From Halichondria panicea (Eukaryota > Porifera > Demospongiae > Suberitida > Halichondriidae): 64,000 nt of DNA. Below the pieces are notes generated by a model. That model saw only the letters and a list, made by a program, of their open reading frames with translations, was not told the DNA's origin and did no database searches. Below, one piece after another: positions 24,020 through 35,761 of the stretch; within the stretch, counting starts at the first letter, position 1; each line of letters opens with the position of its first letter. The stretch lies in assembly GCF_963675165.1 (NCBI RefSeq), contig NC_087381.1, positions 4,713,378-4,777,377 on the forward strand. The letters are read 5' to 3'. The position numbers were made by a program, and so were the translations under genes.

Positions 24020-24930
24020 TGCCACAATTTTTATGCTGCGCATGCGCAAGCAAGGTATTGCTAACATTCATGATTTTCTTACAACCGTGTGTGTGTGCGT
24101 GCATGTGTAGACTGCTACAGCTGCTCAAAGATCAATGAAGTGTGAGTACTAATTATAAGAGTTTCTATAGGCTTCTATATAGTCATGTTTTCTCGGATTT
24201 TAATTCGTGGATTTGCAAAATAATGCTTCATTCTCGAGTTATGCCTAGTTTTGCTTACTTGGAGAGCCATTGCAGCCTTTTAAAGAGTGCGTAGAAAAAC
24301 TTGTCCACAAGCATGGAGTGTTGCTACTCTACTTAGTAGTTAATATAATTTATACTTATCTAGAGCTGCATGCACTATAGAACGCTATAGCTATATGGGT
24401 AGCTGCAAGAGGGAGAAGAGAGCTGCAAGGCTCTGCTGATGTAGCTATTCAAAACTATTGCTATAATAGCTAGTACCGTATATATATATGCTTGATCAGA
24501 AGCCGCGGCTGCTAAATGTTTCATTTTACTGGAAGAGGAGGCTACAATTCGAGAGAGGCCACTGTTCAAGAGCGGCGTTTATTAGCTCCAGCTAATTCAA
24601 CAACTTTTAATTTGTCATCAAAAGTTAATTTCACCTGCATAAACTTGAACTCTGCCATGGTCTTTGTGAAGCACTAACAAGCTGCTATCTGTACCTAGTA
24701 GCTATATACGTACATATATAGCTATAGCTGCTAGTATTAATAATTTGCTTTGGCTGAAACGCTAGAGTCAAAGTTCACTGAGGCTACTATTTGAGAGCGG
24801 CTATACTCATTTTGCTAGTAAGGGGCTACTATTTAAGTGCAGCCTTTATATAAGAGCGGCCTCTGATTGAGCATATACGGTATATATATAGCTTTAGCTT
24901 TGACACCTCCATTGAGGCATCAGCATGCAC
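24020..24930 (+). repeat. Dispersed 'CCTCGG' repeat copy, split by a MITE
   Basis: The 5' half starts near GCGCATGCGCAAGCAAGGTAT and the 3' end reads ACACCTCCATTGAGGCATCAG. A 405-bp MITE (24476-24880) sits between them. Confidence 0.6.
24476..24880. mobile_element. MITE with CCGTATAT ends
   Basis: CCGTATATATATATGCTTGA at the left and GATTGAGCATATACGG at the right are flanked by TA on both sides (24474-24475 and 24881-24882). The interior repeats the motif GAGAGCGGC/GAGGCTACTATTTGAG. It lies inside another repeat, so it is the younger insertion. Confidence 0.7.
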
Positions 24931-24935
24931 CCACC

Positions 24936-25410
24936 CGCAAGCGAGGTATACGGTGTATATGTTTGTGCATGTGTGTAGACTGCTACATGCAGCTGCTCAA
25001 GGATCAATGAAGTGCAAGTAAGAGTTTCTATAGACTTCTATATAGTCATGTTTTCTTGGATTTTAATTTGTGGATTTGCAAAATAATGCTTAGTTCTCGA
25101 GTTATGCCTACTTGGAATACTGTTGCAGCAGAATACGTAGCAAATCTTGTCCATGCATGGAGTGTTGCTACTCCACTTATAGTAGTTAGCTCTGCACTGG
25201 CTGCAAGAGTGAGAAAAGAGCTGCAAAGCTCTGCATTCACTATAATTTTAAGACTTAGACTTTTGGCATCGATCGTTTTTAACAACAATCATGGTCGATC
25301 ACTATCTACTCTTTGTGTTTATAAGCTATTAGCAATAGCTAGTAGCTTTATGTTGTGTTGCTTTGACACCTCCACTGAGGCATCAGCACCCCGCAGTGTT
25401 TTCATTGTTA
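24936..25410 (+). repeat. Dispersed 'CCTCGG' repeat, representative copy
   Basis: Typical order: a short hairpin (GCCTCGGTGCGCATGCGCAA and GCGAGG in intact copies), (GT)n, CAGCTGCTCAAGGATCAATG, GATTTTAATTCGTGGATTTG, CAGCCTTTTCAGAAGAGTGC, CTATTGGTAGCTGCAAGAGT, CTTTTGGCAT, and an end hairpin CACCTCCACCGAGGCATCAG. At least eleven copies lie in this window. No protein is shared by all copies, so it looks like a non-autonomous element. Confidence 0.7.
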
Positions 25411-25488
25411 TAGTAGTTTTGTTTAAAAGAGATGGTCCTTAAAGTTACGGTAAACCGTTTGCTAACATTCATGATTTTCTTACAATGA

Positions 25489-25707
25489 CAGGGTTTCATC
25501 TAGGATTAAAAGTTTGGGGGGGAACGTTTACGCACGCCGCAAAATGTTTGGCCACTCCCACATTTGTTGACCACACCCCTATTACATGCTAGTGCATCAC
25601 AGTAGATCTAGTTACATATAGCACATCATAGACAGCTACTAATGTGATATTATACAAACATTTTGGGGGGGAAGGTTCACCCCAGTCCCCCACTAGATAA
25701 AACCCTG
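25489..25707. mobile_element. MITE with CAGGGTTTCATC ends
   Basis: CAGGGTTTCATCTAGGATT at the left and CCCCACTAGATAAAACCCTG at the right are imperfect inverted repeats. G-runs lie just inside. Longer relatives lie at 30503-30901 and 58925-59340. Confidence 0.65.
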
Positions 25708-26189
25708 AATGATTTGTGTGAAGCCATGATAGAAGTTTGAAGCACATAATATACATATTGGTACATGTATCATTCTATATGACAAGTATCATGCAGTCTT
25801 CAAAACATCTTTCAGTATATTAGAAGCTCTGAGCGATCATCAAGTTTACTAGAAACAACACAAACTATAGTAGTTATTTTAAAACAATTCTAGCTCTGTG
25901 TTCTTGCTCGTATATGATGCTTCTTACCATTCTGGAGGGCGGCTCGAAGCGTTTTTTATTTCCAGGCCAAGAAACAAAATGCTCTATACTTAAAATGGCG
26001 ATCAGAGCCAAGTAGCATTTTTCAAAAAATTGCTTCCAGCCTTGCATAATTATAGTGAAGTTATACATTATAGACTGTACCTAAGCAATATATCTAGTAG
26101 TCTACTGTGTTTCAGCTGGACTTCCAGCTTATTCTAGCAGCTCACAATCACCCTGATTATGGATCAATAATGCAATGTGACAAAAACTT

Positions 26190-26425
26190 ACAGTTGCCAT
26201 AGGCTTCTCTTGGATTTTGATTCGTGCATGGATTTGCAAACTAAAAAGCTTTTTTTAATTTCAGTGAACGCTGTTGCAGTCTTTTCAGAATCTTTCGTAT
26301 AGCATCATCTGTTTGTACTATTATCTTATGAGTTATATTGCACTAAAGCGCTATAGCTTTTTGTTAGCTACAAGAGTCAGAAAAGAGCTGTATACTGCTA
26401 TATATAGAGTTTAGCAGCCATTGCG
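26190..26425 (+). repeat. Dispersed 'CCTCGG' repeat, divergent truncated copy
   Basis: Shares TCTTGGATTTTGATTCGTG and GTTGCAGTCTTTTCAGAATC with the family; both ends are missing. Confidence 0.5.
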
Positions 26426-27290
26426 AACTTTATATATTGTGGATAGAACCCCTTTTTTCTGCGCATACGCATTCAATCCACGTGTGTGAGATCCTGAGAC
26501 AGAATACAATTTCCCAGATAAGCCACGAAACACTATACAATGCTACCATGTCAGTGCTTGTATTTATTTCCGGACATCAGAAACTTATAGTTACGTGTCC
26601 GCCCAAAATTGCACGTGGGCAGCTGAAATGTCAGGAGTGTAGCTGTATGTGTAGCTATATATGGACTGTGCAAAGTGGATTACTATAGCTACATGTGATA
26701 GAGAGCTTGGCACAGCTCTGTGGCTGAAGTACGACAAGTAAGATCGTGACCACGTAGCATCCATAAATTATTCTATATGCATGTACTACTTTCGATGAAA
26801 AGATAAGAGGCTCAAGAAACTACGACGCCTTCATCATATTATGCTCTATACTAACCTACGTACATCAAGCTTCAGGGATCATGCAGGACTGATATGCATC
26901 AACAAGCGATGATTCTTTTCAAGAAGAGCCAGGGCAGTCAAGTTACTGATATAATAGGCCTTTTCATTTAAGAGCATGAGGTATTTAATTAGGGTCTGTG
27001 ACATCATAATTACTACCTGTTTTACTTCCGTAGTAAAAATGTGCTGAGCTGGCATGCTGTTTACTATGAAGTCAATGTAAATCTTTGCGTTTTTGCATCC
27101 TCTGCATTATTCTGCAATAAGCGCTATTATTCTAAATAAAGGAAGTTTGTGAAATATTGAAATAAAAGCTACACAATGGTTTTTGTCCCAGAGAGTGATT
27201 GTCAACTGTCAATGAGCTAGCTAGCCTTGAAGATACCTACTATATACACAGTAAGTGCAGTATAGAGCAGCAGTAGTAAATCTAGAAGAC

Positions 27291-27506
27291 AAACTACTGC
27301 TCAAGGATGATGAAACGCAACAACTACATTATAGGCATCTGCAGAATTAGGCAGATGTGGTGTTCCATCATGTCCATCTTGAGCATTTATATAGTTTGCA
27401 GATCTAAAGATCTAAGAGGCAACTAATGCTCAAGGATGCATGATGGAACAAAACATCTATTCTGCAGATGCCTACTGGGTGTTCCACCATCCTTGAGCAG
27501 TAGTTT
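27291..27506. mobile_element. Small inverted-repeat element
   Basis: AAACTACTGCTCAAGGATG at the left and CATCCTTGAGCAGTAGTTT at the right are inverted. A second inner pair (AATGCTCAAGGATGCATGAT) suggests a nested or duplicated hairpin. Confidence 0.65.
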
Positions 27507-27641
27507 ACGGTAGTTTTAAGAGGAAGTTCCAAATCACTTACCTGATCTGTAGCTGCTGGTGCAGCTGACTTTTGGCATCGATTGTTTTTTTAATAACAAT
27601 CATATATAGAAGATTACCTTTTGTGAAGATGGCACCCATTT

Positions 27642-28390
27642 GTGAGCTGGAAGAGAGACACATGCAGTGTCAACCTCGGGTTTGGCTACAAAAACGATCA
27701 GGCATGTGCTTCCTTTGTTAGTTTCATAGCCCAGGAACAAAGAGAGCTGTTAGCTGATGTACTAGTTTGCAAAGGCATAGATTTTTCACCATTCAACTTG
27801 ATGGTACTGACTGCATGCATGAATATAGAGGAAGAGGCTTTTAGTTTTGTACTTCAACCCCCACGGTAAAGATTGGCCATGTTCAAGACACATTTTCTGA
27901 CAGTATAAGACATCTAAACAGTGGCAATGCAACTGTTTTGTTTGAGTGCTTCACGAGAGTCCTAGGACATATGCATGGGCGGGCATTGCTGACTGTATGG
28001 GAACGCAAACTGATCAGTGTTGGCTGTGACGGAGCAAACGTAAGCTTATAGGAGCTCAAGGCTTGAAAGGCTACGTTCAAGAGTCAGTAACTTAGGGTTT
28101 TTTGTGCCTGCCATGGCTCACCGTCTAGAGCTTGCACTCAAAGACACTCTCAAGGACTCTTAATTGACGAGATGTTGCTACTATCTGTACCATAAATCCC
28201 CCAAATAGTGTCGTGAACTAGATGCTGTCGTAGAGTCACTAAAACTGTGTTTTGAGCCAATTGAAATGCCTATAATATTATTCCAGGAAATCGACCAATG
28301 AATACGTGCTTGCGGAACGAGGTTTGTCATCCGCAAGGCAGCATGCAATGAATAGATTTATAGATCTATATATATGGTGCCTTTCTTAGT
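27642..28390 (+). pseudogene. hAT-related (ZMYM/DUF4371-like) coding remnant
   Basis: Pieces in changing plus-strand frames read ADVLVCKGIDFSPFN, SVGCDGANV, GLKGYVQESV, MAHRLELALKDTLKDS, YHKSPK.CRELDAVVESLK, and TRFVIRKAACNE. They keep the order seen in domesticated hAT-like proteins of the ZMYM/DUF4371 type. Stops and shifts occur throughout. A downstream stretch (28555-28720, SLRDKFMASPLNWRKITKHY) may belong to it. It is dead and lies in intron 3 of Rab copy 1. Confidence 0.5.
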
Positions 28391-29770
28391 CACCTATATA
28401 TAGCTATAATATTTATGACGTAACCTTTCCCCGCTGAAACTAGCCAGCTAATTAGTTGCTATTGCATGCTGATTCAGTAAGCTAAATAGCCACGTGCAAA
28501 ATTAATTTGTTGATTGTAAAGTAGCTATGCCCTCTAATCGTCACTCATTTAGCTGTCTAACAGCCTAAGAGACAAGTTTATGGCAAGTCCATTGAACTGG
28601 AGAAAGATCACTAAACACTACCATGACTCGACTGTTGTGAATCTGAGCAAAACAAGCACATCTACAACCAGTCCTGATGAAGATGAGTCAACCATTTCAC
28701 TAGGATGGTTCAATGACTAAACTTTCACTTGTGCATATTAATAATTAGACTATTATAGACTGTCATAATATTTTATCAGAATGAATGTCAATGGGCTATA
28801 ACCAATAATGCATGGCAGATGGTATCAGACCCTAGATTTTCCTCATTATAGTCGGGCCTTGCGACAGTCATGGCAGAACAAGAAACTACAATGACAGAGC
28901 ATTTTGGTTATGGTCTGACATAAGTCAGTTCCTGTCAGATTTCTTATAATCCACACTGCATATATAGTGTCTTCACTATAATTATGTCACTTTGTGCCTT
29001 ATAAAAACAACTGCATGCTTATTAGGGAAGTGGTTAGTTGCTAGGTAACAATGATGATGTCAAGATACCCCTGGGGTCTGCACTATATAATTATGGTTCA
29101 CGATAATTATTTGGATTTTTAAAAATATATTTATTTTTATTCTGTATTTTGTTACAACGGGGAAAAGCTTAAATCAGCAGACAAAGCAGAAATTGAAGGG
29201 GTACACTCTGAAGTGGCGTGGCAGTAATTGGATGATTCTGTTTTACAACCTGCTTGTAGAATTCTGCAATATGACTAGGTTTGTGTTGATGCTATTAAGG
29301 CTATTTTGAAAACCATTGAGAAGCTCAAGACAACCATGCACGTTTGAAGAACTGCCAACGTCAAGGTTACAACACTCTTGTGATAAAACAACTTATTAGG
29401 GAGCTAAGCTTATAAAGTACGAAAAAGGTGTTTTTTACCCTATATAAACACTCTAAGCGAAAGCAAAACATAGCGAGAGGCATTAGCACAGCGCAGCTTG
29501 CAGCACTCGTTACTATACATTATAAGGGAATTTGTGTGCATGTATTGAATTGATTGAAGATTGGAAATACCCACCACTTTGAAAGTGTTAGGCATCACTG
29601 TTCATGTATGTTACTCTGTACTTGTATCTTGCTCCACTTACATTACGCGTACATGCAGCATAACCATGCATGCATAAGATAAAGGAGAGCTAGAGATTGG
29701 AAACGATGTACATTACAATAGCCCTCTCTCTCCTATATATCACTGTGCAGGTTTTACTCTGTAATATATA

Positions 29771-30166
29771 CCGTATTTTCTTGATTAAACGCTCGGGCGT
29801 TTGTTTCATATCGAAGTCTGTAGAGGGGGCGTTTATTCGAATGGGCGTTTATTGTTGAGTCTACTCCAAACTCTTTTTCTTTCTTTTTTTCTTGCACAGC
29901 AGTTATTTATGCTCTTTTTGGCTGCTGCCACAGCTTTCAGCCTAACTTAAGTCATAGGAGTGGCGTTCTCCCTCTGTGTTGGTATCTCTCTCTCTCTGCC
30001 ATCATAAAAAGTATCTATATTCTATGCTGCTATGCTTGCAACTGGTTCCACGTGCTAATTCAGCTCCACCCACAGTGCCACGCCCATACATGGGCGTTTA
30101 TTTAAGATAGGCGTTTATTGACAAAGACAGAGCTTTTACCATGGGCGTTTAATCAAGTAAATACGG
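29771..30166. mobile_element. MITE with CCGTATTTTCTTGATTAAAC ends
   Basis: The left end CCGTATTTTCTTGATTAAAC and the right end GTTTAATCAAGTAAATACGG are inverted and flanked by TA (29769-29770 and 30167-30168). GGGCGTTTATT repeats inside. It ends about 55 bp before Rab exon 4 and is missing from copy 2. Confidence 0.8.
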
Positions 30167-30220
30167 TACATGTATCCAACTACAACCTTACATTTGCTAC
30201 AACCCCCCTCTCCCTTACAG

Positions 30221-30414
30221 TTTCTACGGAGGTGCCGTGGGTGCTCTTCTGGTCTACGATATTGCCCAACGCTTGACATACGAGAACATTGAACGGTGGT
30301 TGAAGGAGCTGAGAGATCATGCGGACTCTAAGATTGTCATTATGTTAGTGGGTAACAAATGTGACTTGAGACATCTCAGAGTAGTGCCCATAGAGGAGGC
30401 CAAGGCGTACGCAG
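30221..30414 (+). CDS. Rab11-like GTPase copy 1, exon 4
   Basis: The 194-nt exon starts after TCTCCCTTACAG and ends at GCAG|GTGGGT. It encodes [53 protein letters not shown] and EEAKAYA. NKCD is the guanine-specificity motif (NKSD in most Rab11). Rab11 has [14 protein letters not shown]; the Arg-to-Gly change next to switch II is specific to copy 1. Confidence 0.9.
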
Positions 30415-30502
30415 GTGGGTGTGTGTGTGTGCATATGATGTGCATGTGGGGGCCCGTTTGTGTGAGGTGTGTACATGGGGGCCAACCTTTGACATATACG
30501 GT

Positions 30503-30901
30503 CAGGGTTTCATCCAGGATTTTAAGTTTGGGGAGGAAGTTTGAAAAGAAACCGCGCACGATAGCGTGAAAATTGTTGAGGCCACGCCCACTTCCAATCA
30601 CCATACCTCCTATATTGTTGGTTGTTGGTGCCTATTAGTGATGTACTCCGGCAACTCCGTGTAACTTGGTATGCTGGTTTGAAATTGTGGACCGTATCAA
30701 AACATATAGAAACTATACATGTACTAAACAAAAACAATGGATAGATTTGTGGTAAGACTACAGGTGATGACCAATCATCCTCTAGCAAAGCTATACATGT
30801 AGCAAAAGACTGTGTCTATTTTGGTTATAGTACCCCCCCCCCCTCTCTCCCTCTCCCTTTCTCCCTCTTCTCCTATCTTCCCCCTACTAGATGAAACCCT
30901 G
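30503..30901. mobile_element. MITE with CAGGGTTTCATC ends (duplicated with the Rab locus)
   Basis: Left end CAGGGTTTCATCCAGGATTT, right end CTACTAGATGAAACCCTG. The same element in the same place follows exon 4 of copy 2 (58925-59340), so it predates the segmental duplication. Confidence 0.7.
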
Positions 30902-31029
30902 ACGGTAACATAATTGATACCCAAATTAATAAATGACAATTTTATCTGTGTACAACCCTATAATTATATGAAGCTATAGTATACCTTTATAATATGTGGT
31001 TGGGTATTCAGTTATGACCACCATAATTA

Positions 31030-31500
31030 TGCCTCGGGTATATGGTAATGTGTGCGTGCGTCGACTGTTTCAGCTGCTCAAGGATCAATAAAGTGCAAGT
31101 AAGAGTTTCTACAGGCTTCTAGTCATGTTTTCTTGGCTTGGTATTTGTGGATTTACAAAATAAAGCTTCGTTCTCGAGTTACGCCTACTTGAAATGTCAT
31201 TGCAGCCTTTTCAGAAGAGTGCGTATTTAGCAAAACTTGTTCACCGAGTGTTGCTACTCTGCTTAGTATAGTTAGTTCTGCACTAGACCGCTAGCTATTG
31301 GTAGCTGCAAGAGTGAGAACAACAATCATCGTCGATCATTACCTACGCTTTGAGTTTCCCAAACAAAATTAAAAATGTTCATCATGATAATTATAATTAT
31401 CATGATGAACATTTTTAATTTTGATATTAGTAGCTTTATGTTATGTAGCTTTGGCACCTCCACCGAGGCACCAGCACCCGCGGTACTTTCATTATAATTG
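31030..31500 (+). repeat. Dispersed 'CCTCGG' repeat copy
   Basis: Contains all family landmarks from CTGCTCAAGGATCAATAAAG to CACCTCCACCGAGGCACCAG. Its central part is replaced by the 60-bp palindrome at 31364-31423. The duplicate is at 59460-59915. Confidence 0.7.
31364..31423. repeat. Perfect 60-bp palindrome
   Basis: Reading out from the centre between 31393 and 31394, both arms match for 30 bases. The left arm contains AAAATGTTCATCATGATAAT and the right arm is its exact reverse complement. The paralogous position near 59815 has only one arm. Confidence 0.95.
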
Positions 31501-32593
31501 TATACCGTGCATGCATGTATGGACTTAGCCTCAATCCCAGCCCCTCTCACTAGAAGGCCTGGTATCCACCATTTGCGCGTGGGTAGATTCAATAGTAAAT
31601 ATGTTAGTAAAACTATTAGTGTCAAGAGAGAGAAATTGCCATCACAACTCTAGGCTCATACAAGGAGCATTGATCTTACTGAGATGGCATCAAACAAGCG
31701 CCTGGAAGCAAGTATATAGACTTGCCAGAGCTAGCCGGTAGGTATACTGACAGAAAAACGCCCACCACCGTCTACCACATGCAGTACCAAAGAAGACAAA
31801 ACCTGACTTTTCAACACTTGGAGAGAGCAAGAGCAGAAGAGAAGTAGAAGCCATCACAACAAAACTAGTCACTAAAGTCTATAATTATTTGTGTTGTGTT
31901 TGACCTTGTCATACTGCAATTCAAAGTTTCATATACCATTGGAATCCTCATTAAAAAGCGCTTCTATATGCTGTAGAGCTGGTAAGCTCCAACCAGCTAA
32001 AAGTTAGCATTTTCCATGTGGAAGTCCCAGGCATACTTGTCCACCACATAAAGCATAAATGAAGCCATAATTGACCACATAACTTCTGGGGTCGAACTCA
32101 ACACAAATAGACTTTAGTCTAGGCCATAAATGTTGTAAGTATCTGTGTTATTTTATTAAAACTGCTATGATTTTGTGCAATGACATCATTGTAAAATATA
32201 CACTAAGATATCTCGACCCCCCAAGTTTTGGGGCGATTGGACGCAGCCAAGCCGTCTTTCTTAATTGAGAACGGCCTGGACTATGACCACCATATAATCA
32301 GGGGTGGATCCAGGGGGTGGTTTTAAGGGGCTAAAGCCCCCTTTTTGAAAAAAACTTGTTAGTCTGAGGTTACAACAATTTTGCCACCAACCTTGTTACT
32401 TATATGCCTCATTTGAGGATGCTACTAGCTATATAGCCAGTATATAAAGGATCTATATAGGCTATAGCTAGACCGATATAGCTATACATGATATCAGGAG
32501 TATAGGCCTTCATTCTCTGCACTTTAAAGTAGATTTACAGTATTAAAATGGCTGTCATTTATTACTGGCTCACAAATTCAACAAAAATTATAT

Positions 32594-32745
32594 ATGTTAT
32601 TATGCCTGTGTGGGTGTGTTTGGGTGTGTGTGTGTGTGTGTGTGGGTGTGTGTTTGGGTGTGTGGGTGTGTGTGTGTGTGTGTGTGTGGATGTGTGGGTG
32701 TGTGTGGGTGTGTGTGCATGTGTGTGTGTGTGTGTGTGGTCAGGC
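32594..32745. repeat. (GT)n/(GGGT)-rich microsatellite
   Basis: An interrupted GT repeat of about 150 bp. The corresponding place in the duplicated block has two GT tracts about 650-700 bp apart (61081-61135 and 61796-61862). Confidence 0.9.
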
Positions 32746-33140
32746 TGATATATACAGCTGCTCAAGGATCAATGAAGTGGCAAGTAAGAGTTTCTACAGG
32801 TTTCTAGTCATGTTCTCTTGGATTTTAATTCGTGGATTTGCAAAATAAAGCTTCGTTCGAGTTATGCCTACTTGGAATGCCATTGCAGCCTTTTCAGAAG
32901 AGTGCGTAGCAAAACTTGTTCACCGAGTGTTGCTACTCTAATTAGTACTTATATAACTCTGCATAACAACAGTCATCGTCGATCATTATACCCACTCTTT
33001 GTGATTCTGGATTCTGCATGCAGCAAGCCAAATGTTTAATAATCGTGATCAATGTGTGTATAAAAGCTACCTATATATTAGTAGGTTATGTAGCTTTGGC
33101 ACCTCCACCGAGGCATCAGCTTCATCGGTGCTTTCATTAT
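32746..33140 (+). repeat. Dispersed 'CCTCGG' repeat copy, internally deleted
   Basis: Begins CAGCTGCTCAAGGATCAATG and ends CACCTCCACCGAGGCATCAG. Compared with its duplicate at 61870-62365 it lacks about 105 bp in the middle. Confidence 0.65.
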
Positions 33141-33382
33141 CTAAGCACAACCCAATATATATATATAATTATACTCACAAAAACGTGAAAAATTGCTAGG
33201 ATTGGCCGGGGGGAAACACCAAAGAAACAAAAAAGCGGTCATTGCCAACAGTATATAGCTCCAATCCGTTAAAACGTCATTAACATTTTTTCGGTAGTTG
33301 TTTTTTTGTGGTTTTCCCGGCCAATCGTAGCATTGCATGGGGATGTTCATTTCCCTATACATGCCGCATATAATTAGTACCG

Positions 33383-34101
33383 TACCCTCGCGAAAATAAG
33401 CCCATCTTGAATAAATGCTCATCCCCTCTTTTACTTCGAAGTTCTTGCACAAAGGTATTTCGACATGATTATATGCCCACCCAGAATGAAGAGTTTGAGC
33501 TTGTGCACAGTAGCTAAATGCCACATGTTCATCTATTATGAAGAAAGAAAAATTTTAGTTTAGACTATAAATTATACTCCTTGCTGGACCAAGATCAGAC
33601 ATATAACTTTCCCTGTGCATGTGGATCTGTTTGCCCTTGAAGATGTATATGCAGGGAACAACTATAGCAGAGAATGCATGGGAACAATTAACACAAAGCT
33701 GAGAACCAATTTTGCAGGTTACCTTGCCTTGGTTTGCTGAAACAAAGTACCTGATAGCTCTGCATGTAGGAGTATGACCTACAACTTTGTCCATCCTTCG
33801 GGAAATTCCTGCTGCTACATCTGACAAGCAACGAATAGAGTCAGTGTCCACTTCTTGATGTTCATTCTTATCATGCTTAATCATACTCATGCATGCTATA
33901 ACATTGTTGTTATCAATGAAATGTTCATGCTGAAATTATATTGATAAAGAATTGTCATAGAGCTAAGTATAGCCTCGGCTTGAGGCCGCGGGTGGGCGTA
34001 TATTCTAATGACAATTCGCTGTTCGCGATTAATCGCCCAGTCCCCTAATAAGCCTAACTTCTTGCAGAAAAAGGTGGGCGTATTTTTGCGAGGGTGGGGT
34101 A
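33383..34101. mobile_element. Inverted-repeat element with CCCTCGCGAAAATA ends
   Basis: The left end TACCCTCGCGAAAATAAGCC and the right end GGGCGTATTTTTGCGAGGGT are imperfect inverted repeats. The interior shows no transposase. The copy at 62610-63352 is its duplicate. Confidence 0.65.
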
Positions 34102-34429
34102 TATACATGCATTTGACAATATTTGTGGGACATAATGATCATTGACCGTGCATTTTGTGCAAGGTATACATGCAATTATGAGTTTTAGGCATATAATTAT
34201 ATACACATCCATAATAAAAATAAATACATGTAATTGTTGACATGCGTATCCGTATGATATATAGCCAGTGCATATAGCATGCTTGTCAGAGAAAGGGAGC
34301 TAGAGCTGAACAGTGTGAAGAAAAGCAACACCTCAGGCTCTGGAAAAGCCAGTGATTTTTAGGCGCAAGGTTTCTTAACCACGCCTATCTATTATTAATT
34401 TTGGCCACAACATAATTGCTGAGTCATTA

Positions 34430-34900
34430 AGATGGCGGAATTGTCTAGGTAAGAGAAGTAGAGACTGAGAGGTCATCTGCCTCGTGGAAGCAATCGCAAA
34501 TCTGAAGAAGCGCTTTGTAATCCAGGTTGTAGTCGTTTGGAAACCCTGTGCAGAATGTCCTGGAGAGGGCTGTACTTGGAGTAAATGCTGGGCAAGAAAC
34601 TTACTTACTCACTCACTTACTTACTTACTTAGTCAGTCAGACAACGAGCGGTGAAACGTCGAAATAGTGCAATTTTTAAAATGACAATATTTATACATTT
34701 AAAACGTTCATGGATTATGAAATGAGAGATACAAAGAGAGAAAAGGCTAAATAAACTATCTGTCTATTCAGTTTCTTGATGTGGCCTTTCCCTGCAGAGA
34801 TAGAACAGTTTGAACACGAGTCAAAATAAGTGAAATATTGCTAAACACGGGCAAACCCACTGCCAATCCTATGTAAAACCTACTGGTTTTACTAATATAC
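34430..34900. repeat. Dispersed repeat with (ACTT)n tract, copy 2
   Basis: Partner of 23540-24010, in the same orientation and with the same order of blocks, including AAGATGGCGGAATTG and the ACTT run followed by AGTCAGTCAGAC. Confidence 0.65.
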
Positions 34901-35174
34901 TGGCACCGCTTTAACAATATAAAGCTAGACATTAGTCTGTCTGTGGTTGAGTATTCAGTTATGACCGTTATGACCACCATAATTGTACCATGTTACTGTA
35001 TGGACATGTACAATGTAAATGCAATTGAATGTTCATAACTTAGTGCCTCTGCTCTCGTAGTAGTCTAGTGCATTTTAACAAAAAGCCCGATTGTGCAATT
35101 AGACAAGAATGCATGGGCAATACATGTACCACATTCTAAGGAGGTTCGGGGGAGTTCTTATACATGCATTATAC

Positions 35175-35489
35175 CAAGAGTTCATTAGGAAGAATACGCA
35201 ACTCCAATAGACTGTACACAAAAAGCATTCCTCCAATCTTACGTCACAGATACTGGCTGTTGTAACCGCGCACTAGCAGGAAAGGCAATTAGTAACTATG
35301 TTATTCATTGCCTTTCCTACTGGCAGTTGTAAATGAATAACATAGTGATAATTATCACAATCATCACTATGTTATTCATTGCAAATTTGATTTCACAGTT
35401 TATACAACAGCATGTGGTTGCTACATAAGGTTGGAGAAACGCCCCTATAGTTTTAAGTGGAGTTGCGTACTCTTCCTAATGAACTCTTG
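35175..35489. mobile_element. MITE with nested palindromes
   Basis: CAAGAGTTCATTAGGAAGAA at the left and CTTCCTAATGAACTCTTG at the right are inverted. The interior contains a further inverted pair (ATGAATAACATAGTGAT with ATCACTATGTTATTCAT). Confidence 0.7.
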
Positions 35490-35599
35490 ATACTGTATAC
35501 CTTTATTACAAACATGCATAATAATTGCTGATATTCCATACCACTAGGATGTAATTTCTTCCAATCCATATATTATTGACAACATTATTCCCTCTGCAG

Positions 35600-35683
35600 A
35601 AAAGAACAGACTGTTCTTCATGGAGACCTCAGCTTTAGACTCAACCAACGTAGAGGATGCCTTCCAGAATATGCTAACATTGG
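35600..35683 (+). CDS. Rab11-like GTPase copy 1, exon 5
   Basis: The exon starts after TCCCTCTGCAG and reads [20 protein letters not shown] then AFQNMLTL, ending phase 1 at TTGG|GTAATG. ETSALD is the fifth guanine-nucleotide motif. Compared with Rab11 (AFQTILTE) there is one extra residue at the end. Two downstream acceptors fit in phase: 47771, which gives a Rab-like continuation, and 37434, which enters the ROCO-like gene. Confidence 0.8.
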
Positions 35684-35761
35684 GTAATGAAATTCAGATA
35701 TACAAATGTGAAATATGACTATAGTAATTATATCAGGGTTTAATATTTGGGGGGGGGGTTT

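Larger units (their letters stand above)
21256..30220. other. Rab copy 1 intron 3, repeat-filled
   Basis: This intron is about 9.0 kb; the same intron in copy 2 is about 1.3 kb. It holds several MITEs, two or three copies of the dispersed CCTCGG repeat and a dead hAT-like coding fragment, each listed separately. No exon of another gene was recognised. Confidence 0.7.

Noticed and set aside
31690-31872. Open frame on the minus strand repeated at 60100-60291
   Set aside because: It is repeated only because of the segmental duplication; no motifs, and the frames differ between copies.
32562-32848. Overlapping open frames coding for Cys/Val/Gly or His/Thr repeats
   Set aside because: They are translations of the (GT)n microsatellite and not protein genes.
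33555-34108. Pair of minus-strand frames repeated at 62782-63359
   Set aside because: They belong to the interior of a duplicated inverted-repeat element and show no domain.
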